A stretch of 45,323 bases of DNA from Mycobacterium helveticum (GTDB lineage Bacteria; Actinomycetota; Actinomycetes; Mycobacteriales; Mycobacteriaceae). The stretch covers positions 1-45,323 of the forward strand of contig NZ_VMQU01000034.1 in assembly GCF_007714205.1 (NCBI RefSeq), read 5' to 3'. Position numbers and translations under genes: made by a program. Position 1 is the stretch's first letter. Every line of letters starts with the position of its first letter. The notes beneath the pieces were generated by a model. That model made no database searches and had not been told where the DNA came from. It saw only the letters and a program-made list of their open reading frames with translations. Below, piece after piece: positions 16,645-26,633 of this stretch.

Positions 16645-19600
16645 GTGGATAGGGCAGGAGTTACTCCGGTAGCCGTCATTGGGATGGCATGCCGGCTGCC
16701 GGGGGGCATCAACTCCCCTGACCTCTTCTGGGACGCATTGCTGCGCGGCGACGACATGGTCGTCGAGATTCCCGCCGACCGTTGGGACGTCGACTACTAC
16801 TACGACCCGGAACCGGGTGTGCCCGGACGGTCGATGTGCAAGTGGGGCGCCTTCCTCGAGGACATCGGCGCTTTCGACCCCGAGTTCTTCGGCATCTCCG
16901 AAAAAGAAGCGACTGCGATGGATCCGCAGCAGCGCCTGCTGATGGAGACGGCGTGGGAGGCCATGGAGCACGCCGGCCTCACCAAGGCCACCATCGCCGA
17001 GGCCACCGGCGTGTTCATCGGACACAACTACAGCGACTACGAATTCGTGTCGGCGGCCACCGACGCGTTCGACGGGCCGTACGGAACGCCGGGCACCATC
17101 TCCTGCATGGCCTCGGGCCGGATCTCCTACGCCCTGGGGCTGCGGGGCCCGGCGGCGACCATCGACACCGCGTGCTCGTCGGGTCTGTTCGCCGTGCACC
17201 AGGCCTGCCGCAGCCTTGCCGACGGTGAGAGCGAGATGGCCTTCGCGGGCGGCGTCAACGTGATGCTGGAACCGCGCAGGTCGGTTTCCGCCTCGGCCGG
17301 GGGCATGCTCTCGGGGACCGGGCACTGCCACGCGTTCGACACCAAGGCGGACGGCTTCGTCACCGGCGAGGGTTGCGTGGTGCTGCTGCTCAAGCGCCTG
17401 ACCGACGCGCAGCGCGACGGCGACCGGGTGCTGGCTGTGATCCGTGGCACGGCCGCCAACCAGGACGGCCACACCATGAACATCACCATGCCGTCGGCCG
17501 AGGCGCAGGCCGCGGTGTACCGCGCGGCCCTGGCGGCGTCCGGCGTGGACCCCAAGACGGTCGGCATGGTGGAGGCACACGGCACCGGCACACCGGTCGG
17601 CGACCCGATCGAGTACGCGAGCCTCGCCGAGGTGTACGGCGTGGACCACCCGTGTGTCCTGGGCGCCGTGAAGACCAACTTCGGGCACACGCAGGCCGCG
17701 GCGGGCGTGCTGGGGATGATGAAGGCGGTGCTCGCCGTCCAGCACGGCGTCGTCCCGAAGAACCTGCACTTCGAGGCCCTGCCCGACGAGATAGCCCAGA
17801 TCCAGACCGGGCTGTTCGTGCCGCGGGAGAACACCCCGTGGCCGACCAGCGCCGTTGCGCCGAGGCGGGCGGCGGTATCGGCGTACGGCCTTTCCGGCAC
17901 GAACGTGCACGTCATCGTGGAACAGGCCCCCGAGACCATTTCGCTCAACGGCGCGGTGATCGACACCCGTCACGACGGCGCCCTGCTCTTCCCGCTGTCG
18001 GCGTCGTCGGCCGAGGGGCTGCGGGAAACCGCCGGCCGGCTCGCCGACTGGGTCGACGCGCACGCCTCGGAGCTGACGACGGCGGACCTGGCCTACACCC
18101 TTTCCCGCCGGCGTGGGCACCGCCCGGTGCGCACGGCCGTGCTGGCCGGCACCACCTCGCAGCTGGTCGAGGCGCTGCGTGAGGTCGCCGACGGCGACAC
18201 CCCCTACCTGGAGGCCGCCGGCAAGGACGACAAGGGCCCCGTCTGGGTGTTCTCCGGGCAGGGGTCGCAGTGGGCGGCGATGGGCACGGACCTGCTGGCC
18301 CACGAGCCGGTCTTCGCCGCGACCATCGCCGAGCTGGAACCCCTGATCGCCGCCGAGTCCGGATTCTCGGTGACCGAGGCGCTGACCGCGGCGGAGAAGG
18401 TGACCGGCATCGACCGGGTGCAGCCGACGCTGTTCGCCGTGCAGGTCGCGCTGGCGGCGACGCTGAAGTCCTACGGGGTGCGGCCCGGCGCGGTCGTCGG
18501 CCACTCGATGGGCGAGGCGGCGGCGGCGGTGGTCGCCGGGGCGCTCTCGCTGCAGGACGGCGTGCGGGTCATCTGCCGGCGCTCCAAACTGATGACCACG
18601 ATCGCCGGCAACGGCGCGATGGCGTCGGTGGAACTGCCCGCCCAGCAGGTGCTCTCGGAGCTGATGGCCCGCGGCGTCGACGACGCCGTGGTGGCCGTGG
18701 TGGCCTCGCCGCAGTCCACCGTGATCGGCGGGGCGACCGAAACGGTCCGCGAGCTGGTCGCGGCCTGGGAGCAGCGCGAGGTGTTGGCCCGTGAGGTGGC
18801 AGTCGACGTGGCGTCGCACTCGCCGCAGGTGGACCCGATCCTCGACGAGCTCTACGACGTCCTCGCCGACATCGAGCCGTTGACCCCGGAGGTCCCGTAC
18901 TACTCGGCCACCTCGTTCGACCCTCGCGAGGAGCCGTACTGCGACGCCAACTACTGGGTGGACAACCTGCGCCACACGGTGCGGTTCTCCGCGGCGGTGC
19001 AGGCGGCGCTGGAAGACGGCTACCGCGTCTTCGGGGAACTCGCACCGCACCCGCTGCTGACCCACGCCGTCGACCAGACCGCCAAGAGCCTGGACATGAC
19101 GGTGGCTGCTCTCGCCGCCATGCGGCGCGAGCAGCCACTGCCCCAGGGGCTGCGCGGCTTCGTGGGTGACGTGTACTCCACCGGTGCGGTGGTCGACTTC
19201 TCCGTGCTGTACCCGGGCGGCCACCTGGTGGACGCGCCGCTGGCGTCCTGGACGCACCGGACACTGCTGCTGAGCCGCGACGGCCACAGCTCGCGCGCCC
19301 TGCGTTCCAGCGTCGCGGTGCACCCGCTGATGGGCCAGCACGTGCGCCTGCCCGAGGAGCCCGAGCGCCACGTGTGGCAGGCCGAGATCGGCACCGCAGT
19401 GCTGCCCTGGCTGGCCGATCACCGGGTCCACGGCACGGCCACCCTGCCGGGTGCGGCCTACTGCGAGATGGCGCTGGCCGCGGCCCGCACCGTGTTCGGC
19501 GAGACCGCGGGAGTCCGCGACGTCCGCTTCGAGCAGATGCTGCTCCTGGACGAGGAGACGCAGGTCAGCCTCACCGCAACCGCCGAGGCGCCCGGCGCCC

Positions 19601-22600
19601 TGACCTTCTCGGTGGAGACCACCGACGAGGGGATGCAGGTGCGGCGCGCCAGCGCGGTGCTGTACGACCTGCTCGACGAGGAGGACCAGCCGCCGGCGCT
19701 GGACATCGACGCCCTGTTGGCCGCACACCCGAGCCGCCTGGACGGCGCCGACCTTCGCGACGCGATGGACCTGTGCGGCATTCAGTACGGGCCGGCGTTC
19801 ACCGGCCTGGCCGCCGCACACACCGCCGAGGGCACCGGCACCACGGTGCTGGCCGAGATCGGGCTGCCCAGCGTGATCCGGACGCAGCAGACCAGCTACG
19901 GCGTGCACCCGGCGCTGCTGGACGCGTGCTTCCAGTCGGTGGCCGCCCACCCCAGCGTCGCCAACGCCAGCCTCGGCGGCCTGCTGCTGCCGCTGGGCGT
20001 GCACCAGCTGCGCGTCTACGGCCCGGTCCACGCCGCCCGCTACTGCTACTCGCGGGTGACCGCGGCGACCGGCGGCGCCGTCGAGGCCGACCTCGACGTG
20101 CTCGACAAGCACGGCGCCCTCTTGCTGACGGTGCGGGGGCTGCAGATGGGCACCGGCTCCGCGCCGGGCAGCGAACGCGCCCGGGTGATGAGCGAGCGGC
20201 TGCTGACCGTCGAGTGGCAACGGCGGTCGCTGCCCGACGTGGCCACCGCCGAGCCCGGAGCGTGGCTGCTGATCAGCACCTCCGACGCCGCGGACCTGGT
20301 GGCCGCGTCATTCACCGACGCGATGAAGCTGCACGACACGGAGTGCACGACGATGTCGTGGCCGCCCGACGCCGAGCACGCGGCGGTCGCCGAACGGCTG
20401 CGCAGCCAGATCGGCAACGGCGGGTTCACCGGCGTCGTCCTGCTGACCGCGCCGCCCAACGGCGCCACCGACGAGGAAAGCGCCTCCCGGGGCGGCGAGT
20501 ACGTCCGTCACCTGGTGCGCATCATCCGCGAGCTGCCCGAGATCGAGGGTGAGGCGCCACGGCTGTACGTCGTGACCCGCAACGCGCAGACGGTGCTGTC
20601 CGACGACCGGCCCAACCTCGAGCAAGGCGGCCTGCGCGGCCTCCTGCGCGTCGTCGGGGCCGAGCACCCACACCTGCACACCACCCACATCGACGTCGAC
20701 GAAGACACCGACGCCGAGCAGGTGGTGCGCCAGCTGCTGCTGGTCGGCCCGGAAGAGGACGAGACGGCGTGGCGCAACGACGAGTGGTACGCGGCGCGCC
20801 TGTGCCCGTCGCCGCTGCGGCCCGAGGAGCGCCAGAGCACCATCGCGGTCCACGAGCGTGACGGCATGCGCATGCAGATCCGCATGCCCGGCGACCTGCA
20901 GAGCATGGAGTTCGCCGCCTTCGACCGGATTCCGCCGGGGCCCGGGGAGATCGAGGTCGCCGTCACCGCGTCGAGCATCAACTTCGCCGACGTGCTGCTC
21001 GCGTTCGGCCGCTACCAGAGCCTGGACGGGATCCTGCCGCAGCTGGGCACCGACTTCGCCGGCGTGGTGACGGCGGTCGGACCCGACGTGACCAACCACA
21101 AGGTCGGCGACCACGTCGGCGGCATGTCCCCCCACGGCTGCTGGGCCACGTTCGTCACCTGTGACGCGCGCCTGGCCACCACGCTGCCCGAGGGCATGAC
21201 CGACGCACAGGCGGCCGCGGTGACCACCGCGCACGCCACCGCCTGGTACGGCCTGAACGACCTGGCCCGCATCAAGGCCGGCGACAGGGTGCTGATCCAC
21301 TCCGGAACCGGCGGCGTGGGGCAGGCGGCCATCGCGATCGCCCGCGCCGCGGGTGCGGAGATCTTCGCCACCGCCGGCAGCGAGCAGCGTCGGCAGTTGT
21401 TGCGCGACATGGGCGTCGAGCATGTCTATGACTCGCGCAGCATCGAGTTCGCCGACCAGATTCGCCGCGACACCGACGGCTACGGCGTGGACATCGTGCT
21501 CAACTCGGTGACCGGTGCCGCGCAGCTGGCCGGGCTCAAGCTGCTGGCCCTGGGCGGGCGGTTCGTCGAGATCGGCAAGCGTGACATCTACGGCGACACC
21601 AAGCTGGGCCTGTTCCCCTTCCGGCGCAACCTCGCGTTCTGGGGCGTCGACCTGGGCCTGATGTCGGTCAGCCACCCGCACCAGGTCAGCGAGATCCTGA
21701 GCACCGTGTACCGGTTGACCGCCGAGGGCGTGCTGCCGATGCCGGAGAGCACGCACTACCCGCTGGCCGAGGCGGCCACCGCGATCCGGGTGATGAGCGC
21801 GGCCGAGCACACCGGCAAGCTCATCCTCGACATCCCGCAGGCCGGGCGCAGCAGCGTCGTGCTGCCGCCCGAGCAGGCACCGGTGTTCCGCCGCGACGGC
21901 TCCTACATCATCACCGGGGGCCTGGGCGGGCTGGGGCTGTTCCTGGCCGAGAAGATGGCCGCCGCGGGCGCGGGCCGGATCGTGCTGAGCTCGCGCTCGG
22001 AGCCCACCCAGAAGGCGCTTGAAACGATCGAGCTTGTCCGAGCGATAGGTTCAGACGTGATCGTGGAATGCGGCGACATCGCCCACGCCGACACCGCGGA
22101 GCGGCTGGTGGCCACGGCGACGTCCACCGGGCTTCCGCTGCGCGGCGTGTTGCACGCGGCGGCGGTCGTCGAGGACGCCACCTTGATCAACATCACCGAC
22201 GAGTTGCTCGACCGCGACTGGGCGCCCAAGGTCCACGGCGCCTGGAACCTGCACCAGGCCACCGCTAGCCAGTCTCAGAAAGCCGAGCTGGACTGGTTCT
22301 GCCTGTTCTCCTCGGCGGCGGCCCTGCTGGGCTCGCCGGGGCAGGGCGCCTACGCCGCGGCCAACAGCTGGCTGGACGCGTTCACCCAGTGGCGGCGCGC
22401 GCAGGGGCTGCCGGCCACCGCCATCGCGTGGGGCGCCTGGGCCGAGATCGGTCGCGGTGCCGACTTCGCCGAGGGCAGCGGCGCCGCGATCACGCCGGAC
22501 GAAGGCGCCTACGCGTTCGAGTCGCTGCTGCGCCACGACCGGGCGTACACGGGCTACACCCCGCTCGTCGGGACCCCGTGGATCGCGTCCTTCGCCGAAC

Positions 22601-22935
22601 GCAGCAAGTTCCTCGAGCTGTTCAAGACGGCCGGCGAACAGCGTTCGGGTTCCAGCAAGCTGCGCGCCGAGCTGGCCGAGCTGCCACTCGAGGAGTGGCC
22701 GACCCGGCTGCGGCGTCTGCTGTCCGAGCAGATCGGGTTGATACTGCGCCGCAACATCGACGTGGATCACCCGCTCTCGGAATACGGCCTCGACTCGTTG
22801 GGCAACCTGGAGTTGCGGACGCACATCGAATCTCAAACGGGGGTACGGATCACCTCTGCCGACATCACGACCGTGCGGGGTTTGGCGGATCACCTGGTCG
22901 ACAAGCTGGCGCCCAAAGAGGACGCCCCGGCGTGA
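16645..22935 (+). CDS. pks5: Mas-like highly reducing type I polyketide synthase (Pks5-like)
   Basis: A 2096-residue iterative synthase making methyl-branched long-chain acyl groups. The domain order is complete: KS (active Cys177 in DTACSSG), AT (Ser621 in GHSMGE), DH (His926 in [12 protein letters not shown]), ER (NADPH loop GTGGVGQ at 1554), KR (GGLGGLG at about 1758, Tyr1903 in GAYAAAN) and ACP (Ser2051 in GLDSLGN). The AT has VASH instead of the malonyl-type HAFH, pointing to methylmalonyl-CoA. There is no thioesterase, so a Pap acyltransferase should release the product; papA follows directly. The GTG start at 16645 has purine-rich upstream sequence. By synteny this is the pks5 of LOS loci. 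Confidence 0.93.
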   Translation: MDRAGVTPVAVIGMACRLPGGINSPDLFWDALLRGDDMVVEIPADRWDVDYYYDPEPGVPGRSMCKWGAFLEDIGAFDPEFFGISEKEATAMDPQQRLLMETAWEAMEHAGLTKATIAEATGVFIGHNYSDYEFVSAATDAFDGPYGTPGTISCMASGRISYALGLRGPAATIDTACSSGLFAVHQACRSLADGESEMAFAGGVNVMLEPRRSVSASAGGMLSGTGHCHAFDTKADGFVTGEGCVVLLLKRLTDAQRDGDRVLAVIRGTAANQDGHTMNITMPSAEAQAAVYRAALAASGVDPKTVGMVEAHGTGTPVGDPIEYASLAEVYGVDHPCVLGAVKTNFGHTQAAAGVLGMMKAVLAVQHGVVPKNLHFEALPDEIAQIQTGLFVPRENTPWPTSAVAPRRAAVSAYGLSGTNVHVIVEQAPETISLNGAVIDTRHDGALLFPLSASSAEGLRETAGRLADWVDAHASELTTADLAYTLSRRRGHRPVRTAVLAGTTSQLVEALREVADGDTPYLEAAGKDDKGPVWVFSGQGSQWAAMGTDLLAHEPVFAATIAELEPLIAAESGFSVTEALTAAEKVTGIDRVQPTLFAVQVALAATLKSYGVRPGAVVGHSMGEAAAAVVAGALSLQDGVRVICRRSKLMTTIAGNGAMASVELPAQQVLSELMARGVDDAVVAVVASPQSTVIGGATETVRELVAAWEQREVLAREVAVDVASHSPQVDPILDELYDVLADIEPLTPEVPYYSATSFDPREEPYCDANYWVDNLRHTVRFSAAVQAALEDGYRVFGELAPHPLLTHAVDQTAKSLDMTVAALAAMRREQPLPQGLRGFVGDVYSTGAVVDFSVLYPGGHLVDAPLASWTHRTLLLSRDGHSSRALRSSVAVHPLMGQHVRLPEEPERHVWQAEIGTAVLPWLADHRVHGTATLPGAAYCEMALAAARTVFGETAGVRDVRFEQMLLLDEETQVSLTATAEAPGALTFSVETTDEGMQVRRASAVLYDLLDEEDQPPALDIDALLAAHPSRLDGADLRDAMDLCGIQYGPAFTGLAAAHTAEGTGTTVLAEIGLPSVIRTQQTSYGVHPALLDACFQSVAAHPSVANASLGGLLLPLGVHQLRVYGPVHAARYCYSRVTAATGGAVEADLDVLDKHGALLLTVRGLQMGTGSAPGSERARVMSERLLTVEWQRRSLPDVATAEPGAWLLISTSDAADLVAASFTDAMKLHDTECTTMSWPPDAEHAAVAERLRSQIGNGGFTGVVLLTAPPNGATDEESASRGGEYVRHLVRIIRELPEIEGEAPRLYVVTRNAQTVLSDDRPNLEQGGLRGLLRVVGAEHPHLHTTHIDVDEDTDAEQVVRQLLLVGPEEDETAWRNDEWYAARLCPSPLRPEERQSTIAVHERDGMRMQIRMPGDLQSMEFAAFDRIPPGPGEIEVAVTASSINFADVLLAFGRYQSLDGILPQLGTDFAGVVTAVGPDVTNHKVGDHVGGMSPHGCWATFVTCDARLATTLPEGMTDAQAAAVTTAHATAWYGLNDLARIKAGDRVLIHSGTGGVGQAAIAIARAAGAEIFATAGSEQRRQLLRDMGVEHVYDSRSIEFADQIRRDTDGYGVDIVLNSVTGAAQLAGLKLLALGGRFVEIGKRDIYGDTKLGLFPFRRNLAFWGVDLGLMSVSHPHQVSEILSTVYRLTAEGVLPMPESTHYPLAEAATAIRVMSAAEHTGKLILDIPQAGRSSVVLPPEQAPVFRRDGSYIITGGLGGLGLFLAEKMAAAGAGRIVLSSRSEPTQKALETIELVRAIGSDVIVECGDIAHADTAERLVATATSTGLPLRGVLHAAAVVEDATLINITDELLDRDWAPKVHGAWNLHQATASQSQKAELDWFCLFSSAAALLGSPGQGAYAAANSWLDAFTQWRRAQGLPATAIAWGAWAEIGRGADFAEGSGAAITPDEGAYAFESLLRHDRAYTGYTPLVGTPWIASFAERSKFLELFKTAGEQRSGSSKLRAELAELPLEEWPTRLRRLLSEQIGLILRRNIDVDHPLSEYGLDSLGNLELRTHIESQTGVRITSADITTVRGLADHLVDKLAPKEDAPA

Positions 22936-22993
22936 CGGAGATCCGGACGGCAATGTGGCCTGTTTTTCAGGAGTTGGAACAGAGGAGGGACAC

Positions 22994-24439
22994 GTGTTCA
23001 TAGGTGGCGGCACCGAGCACGACAGCCTGCGGGTGGGGAACGCCTACGACTGGGACCTGAATGGGGGATCAGTCGTCACGTGGCAGCCAACGCCTGGTTC
23101 ACTCGCGAAGGCACGGCAAGCACCGGTCAGTTCGGTGCCTGCGAGTTCCATGCAGGTAGGCCACCTTCGCGGCTACGTGGAGTTCAACGAGAAGGGGCTC
23201 GACTACTCACGGGCGATCATGGGCTCCTGGGACGTTCCCGGCCGCTGCGACATCCGCGCCATGACCTACGTCATCAACGCGCACCTTCGTCGGCACGCGA
23301 CCTACCACAGCTGGTTCGAGTACAACGGCCCCGAGGACATCGTCCGGCACACCATCGCGAACCCGCGCGACATCCAGTTCGTCGCAAAGCAATACGGTGA
23401 GATGACCCAGCCGCAGTGGGAGGAGCACGTCCTGGCGACGCCGGACCCGCTGCAGTGGGACTGCTTCCGGTTCGGCATCGTCCAGTACGAGGAGCGCTTC
23501 GCGTTGTACGCGGTGGTCGACCACCTGCACTGCGACCCGATGCTGATCGCCGGGCTCTACGTCGAGATCCTGATGAACTACACCGCCATCCTGGAGGGCA
23601 AGGCGCCGGTCACCCTGCCGCCCGCGGCCAGCTACGACGACTTCTGCCTGCGCGAGGCCGCGACGGTGTCGGCCATGACGCTGGACTCCCCCGAGGTGCG
23701 CAAGTGGATCGAGTTCGCCGAGGCCAACGGCGGAACCCTGCCGGACTTCCCGCTGCCGCTGGGTGACCAGTCGATCCCGTGCGGCGGGGACGTGCACGCG
23801 GTGCAGTTGCTGGGCCCGGAGCAGACCGCACAGTTCGAGGCGATGTGCCAGAAGGCCGGCGCCCGGTTCAGCGGTGGGCTGTTCGCCTGCGCCGCTCTGG
23901 CTCACCACGAATTGTCCGGTGCGGAGACGTATTACGGGCTCACCCCGACCGACAAGCGCAAGAGCCCGGCGGACTTCATGACGGTGGGCTGGTTCACCGG
24001 TGTGGTGCCGTTCACGGTTCCCATCAACCCCAACTCGTTCGAGGAGACCGCCCGCGCCGCGCAGGCCTCCTTCGACGCGAACATGGATTGCGCGAACGTG
24101 CCGTTCGACAAGGTGCTCGAACTGGCCCCGTGGCTGCGCAAGTACGGGCCGCAGTTCACCATGATGAGCTACATGGACGCGGGCCTGCCTCCCCTGTCCG
24201 CGATCGTGGCCACCGCGCTGGACGGGGTGAACGCGACCGCGTTCACCGACGGCCGCAGCCCGGCCTACATGTACTCGACGGTGTTCCGGCTCTTCGACGA
24301 GGTCTCCATCATGGTCTCCTTCCCGAACAACCCGGTCGCCCGCGAGTCGGTGATCCGCTACACGGACACGCTGAAGTCGGCGTTCGACAAGGTCGTCGCG
24401 GGCAGCCTGGCCGAGATCCCGGTCCGCGCCGCCAGGTGA
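22994..24439 (+). CDS. PapA-type polyketide-associated acyltransferase
   Basis: A 481-residue condensation-fold acyltransferase that moves the PKS-bound acyl chain to an alcohol, in LOS-type loci probably a trehalose-core sugar hydroxyl. The catalytic HxxxD is in VVDHLHCDPML (about residue 180). A structural motif related to DFGWG appears as ADFMTVGWFTG. The length suits the PapA family. I chose the GTG at 22994 (FIGGGTEHDSLRVG follows), which has GAGGAGG at good distance; an ATG at 22955 is weaker. It lies 58 bp after the PKS stop and is probably co-transcribed. Orthology to papA4 or papA3 of LOS loci is likely but I cannot fix the number. Confidence 0.9.
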   Translation: MFIGGGTEHDSLRVGNAYDWDLNGGSVVTWQPTPGSLAKARQAPVSSVPASSMQVGHLRGYVEFNEKGLDYSRAIMGSWDVPGRCDIRAMTYVINAHLRRHATYHSWFEYNGPEDIVRHTIANPRDIQFVAKQYGEMTQPQWEEHVLATPDPLQWDCFRFGIVQYEERFALYAVVDHLHCDPMLIAGLYVEILMNYTAILEGKAPVTLPPAASYDDFCLREAATVSAMTLDSPEVRKWIEFAEANGGTLPDFPLPLGDQSIPCGGDVHAVQLLGPEQTAQFEAMCQKAGARFSGGLFACAALAHHELSGAETYYGLTPTDKRKSPADFMTVGWFTGVVPFTVPINPNSFEETARAAQASFDANMDCANVPFDKVLELAPWLRKYGPQFTMMSYMDAGLPPLSAIVATALDGVNATAFTDGRSPAYMYSTVFRLFDEVSIMVSFPNNPVARESVIRYTDTLKSAFDKVVAGSLAEIPVRAAR

Positions 24440-24489
24440 GGCTCGCCAAGCCCCAAAAGCCCACGCGCGCAAGGTAACCGATTCCGGCA

Positions 24490-25758
24490 ATGAAAGCTGT
24501 CCTGGCTGTCCATGGCACCCGTGGCGATGTCGAGCCCTGCGCCGCGGTTGCCCTGGAGCTGCGGCGCCGGGGGCACGACGTGCGGATGGCGGTGCCGCCC
24601 AACCTGATCGGATTCGTCGAATCCGTTGGGCTTTCGGCGGTTGCCTACGGGCCCGATTCGCACACGCAGCTGGACGAGGAAGTGTTCCGCCACTTCTGGC
24701 GGGTCCAGAATCCGGTCAACGTGTTGCGGCCGGGCGCGGAGTACCTGACGCGGGGCTGGGCGGAGATGAGCACGGCGCTGGTGTCGCTGGCCGAGGGCGC
24801 CGACATCATCGTGTCGGGCCAGACCTACCAGGGCGTCGTCGCGAATATCGCCGAGTACTACGGCATTCCGATGGCGGCCATGCACCACTTCCCGCACCGG
24901 ATCAACGGCCACATCGTCCCGTATGTGCCCGGGCCGCTGATCCGTACGACGATGCGCGCGCTCTACGGGATGTATTGGTGGATGACGAAAGACGCCGAGG
25001 ACACCCAGCGGCGCGCCTTGGGTCTGCCCAAGACGTGGCGCTCCTCGGCCAGGCGGATGATCGACGGCCGAGCGCTGGAGATCCAGGCCTACGACGCGGT
25101 CTACTTTCCGGGTCTCACCGACGAGTGGGACAGCCGGCGCCCGTTCGTGGGCCAGCTGACACTGGAGCTGTCCACGGCGTGCGACGACGAGGTCGCGTCG
25201 TGGATCGCGGCGGGGACGCCGCCGATCTACTTCGGTTTCGGCAGCATGCGGGTCGAGTCGCCCGCCGACGCGGTCGCGATGATCGGCGACGTCTGTGCGC
25301 AGTTGGGCGAGCGGGCGCTGATCTGCGCCGGGGTCACCGACTTCGGCGACGCGCCGCACCGGGACAACGTCAAGGTGGTCCGGGAGGTGAACCACGCGGC
25401 CGTGTTCCCCTCCTGCCGCGCGGTCGTCCATCACGGTGGCGCGGGGACCACGGCCGCGGGCATGCGGGCCGGAGTGCCCACGCTGGTCCTGTGGATCGGC
25501 GCCGAACAGCCCGCCTGGGCACTGCAGGTCGCGACGCTCAAGGTCGGCAAGGCGCGACGCTTCGCGGGGGTGACCAAGAAGTCGCTGCTCAAGGACCTGC
25601 GCACCGTCCTGGCTCCGGACTACGTCGCGCGCGCCCGCCAGATCGCCGACCGCATGACACCGGCCAGGGTCAGCGTGACCACCACCGCCGACCTGCTCGA
25701 GGACGAAGTCCGGAGGCACCACCTGATCGCGGCGGGCTCCGGCGGAACGGCAGGGTAG
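24490..25758 (+). CDS. GT1-family glycosyltransferase (Rv1526c-like)
   Basis: A 422-residue GT-B enzyme of the UGT/MurG-like family common in mycobacterial glycolipid loci, where members add rhamnose or other sugars to lipid cores. The N-terminal domain starts LAVHGTRGDVEPCAAVALELRRRGHDV. The C-terminal donor site has VVHHGGAGTTAAGMRAGVP (about residue 315) and GAEQPAWALQV. There is no signal peptide, so it works in the cytosol on nucleotide sugar and acyl glycoside. It lies 50 bp after papA. Sugar specificity cannot be read from the sequence. Confidence 0.92.
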   Translation: MKAVLAVHGTRGDVEPCAAVALELRRRGHDVRMAVPPNLIGFVESVGLSAVAYGPDSHTQLDEEVFRHFWRVQNPVNVLRPGAEYLTRGWAEMSTALVSLAEGADIIVSGQTYQGVVANIAEYYGIPMAAMHHFPHRINGHIVPYVPGPLIRTTMRALYGMYWWMTKDAEDTQRRALGLPKTWRSSARRMIDGRALEIQAYDAVYFPGLTDEWDSRRPFVGQLTLELSTACDDEVASWIAAGTPPIYFGFGSMRVESPADAVAMIGDVCAQLGERALICAGVTDFGDAPHRDNVKVVREVNHAAVFPSCRAVVHHGGAGTTAAGMRAGVPTLVLWIGAEQPAWALQVATLKVGKARRFAGVTKKSLLKDLRTVLAPDYVARARQIADRMTPARVSVTTTADLLEDEVRRHHLIAAGSGGTAG

Positions 25759-25771
25759 CTCAGGCGATGAT

Positions 25772-26482
25772 TCAGGCCACGCCCGTCCCCTGGGCCAGCA
25801 TCACGACGCCCAGCACGCCGGCGCTCACGACCAGGATCCGCCGGCTGTGGGTGCGCATCCACCCGTGCGCCTGCAGCGTGATCGCCTCGGTTTTCGCCGG
25901 CGCCACCAGATAGCTGACGAGCGGGATCTCGACCAGCACCAGTGTCACGGCGGTGAAAGCCACGGCGGCGCCGAGTTGCGTGGCGAACGCCGCTCCGGAG
26001 GCCAGGATGGCCGTCAGCGCCGTCAGGTACTGCACGGGCGGGGTCGCCTGCCCGAGACCGACCACGAACGCCACCCAGGGATTGCCACTACCGAGGGTGT
26101 TGCGGGCACGCGACACCAGCCGGGAGAACGCCGTCGGGGTGCTCGATTGCGGTAGCGACGCGGCCGCTACCGGCACCCGCGCCGGCCTGCGCATCGCGCC
26201 GATCGCGGCGATCGACAGCGCGAGGACGCCGACGACGATCTGGCCGTGCCCGCCGGTGAAACGGGCCGTCGTCGCCGTCATGTCGTGCACCAGGGCGGGC
26301 AACGCGTCGCGCAGAACCAGCAACGCGGTCAGGCCCGCCACGGCGCCCGTTGTCATGCCGCCGAGCCAGAATGCGAACAGGTTGAGCAAAGGCCGCGGCC
26401 GCGAGATCAACAGGATGGCGATGCCCATGCGCACCGGGTCGGGCGCCGTGACCAGCGCCATCCACAGCACGATGCCCCACAT
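25772..26482 (-). CDS. GAP/Sap-family (sulfolipid-1-addressing protein-like) membrane protein
   Basis: A 236-residue integral membrane protein with about six helices. Family marks are ALVTAPDPVRMGIAILLISRPRPLLNLFAFWLGG near the N-terminus and VALGLGQATPP-like FVVGLGQATPPVQYL in the middle. Relatives (Gap in glycopeptidolipid loci, Sap beside mmpL8) assist export of glycolipids to the cell surface together with MmpL proteins. I chose the ATG at 26482 (MWGIVLW), which matches typical starts in the family; an ATG at 26515 is in frame. It is convergent with the GT1 gene and divergent from mmpL. Confidence 0.9.
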   Translation of the reverse strand: MWGIVLWMALVTAPDPVRMGIAILLISRPRPLLNLFAFWLGGMTTGAVAGLTALLVLRDALPALVHDMTATTARFTGGHGQIVVGVLALSIAAIGAMRRPARVPVAAASLPQSSTPTAFSRLVSRARNTLGSGNPWVAFVVGLGQATPPVQYLTALTAILASGAAFATQLGAAVAFTAVTLVLVEIPLVSYLVAPAKTEAITLQAHGWMRTHSRRILVVSAGVLGVVMLAQGTGVA

Positions 26483-26567
26483 GACGGCAAACTTTACGCG
26501 AGCATGGCGGGCCACATCGGGCTACCGCCGATTCGGTCGGCCGCGGGCCCGGCTAACGTCACGCCCA

Positions 26568-26615
26568 GATCACGATCACCTCGCGAATCGCGATCACCCG
26601 ACGTGGATCGTGATC
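26568..26615. promoter_or_regulatory. Operator-like inverted repeats between gap and mmpL
   Basis: Perfect 10-bp arms, GATCACGATC (26568-26577) and GATCGTGATC (26606-26615), flank two TCGCGA palindromes (26581-26586, 26588-26593) and a third GATCAC. The right arm ends 6 bp before the mmpL -10 box, so it covers the -35 region. A regulator that controls the divergent transporter genes is likely; its identity is unknown. Confidence 0.6.
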
Positions 26616-26621
26616 AAATTG

Positions 26622-26627
26622 TAGGGT
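26622..26627 (+). promoter_or_regulatory. -10 box of mmpL
   Basis: TAGGGT ends 6 nt before the GTG at 26634. It predicts a leaderless mmpL transcript. Confidence 0.45.
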
Positions 26628-26633
26628 TGTTGC

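Noticed and set aside
16615..20220. 1201-codon open frame antisense to the PKS gene
   Set aside because: It mirrors PKS codons (His/Arg/Gly/Val-rich) and has no recognisable domain.
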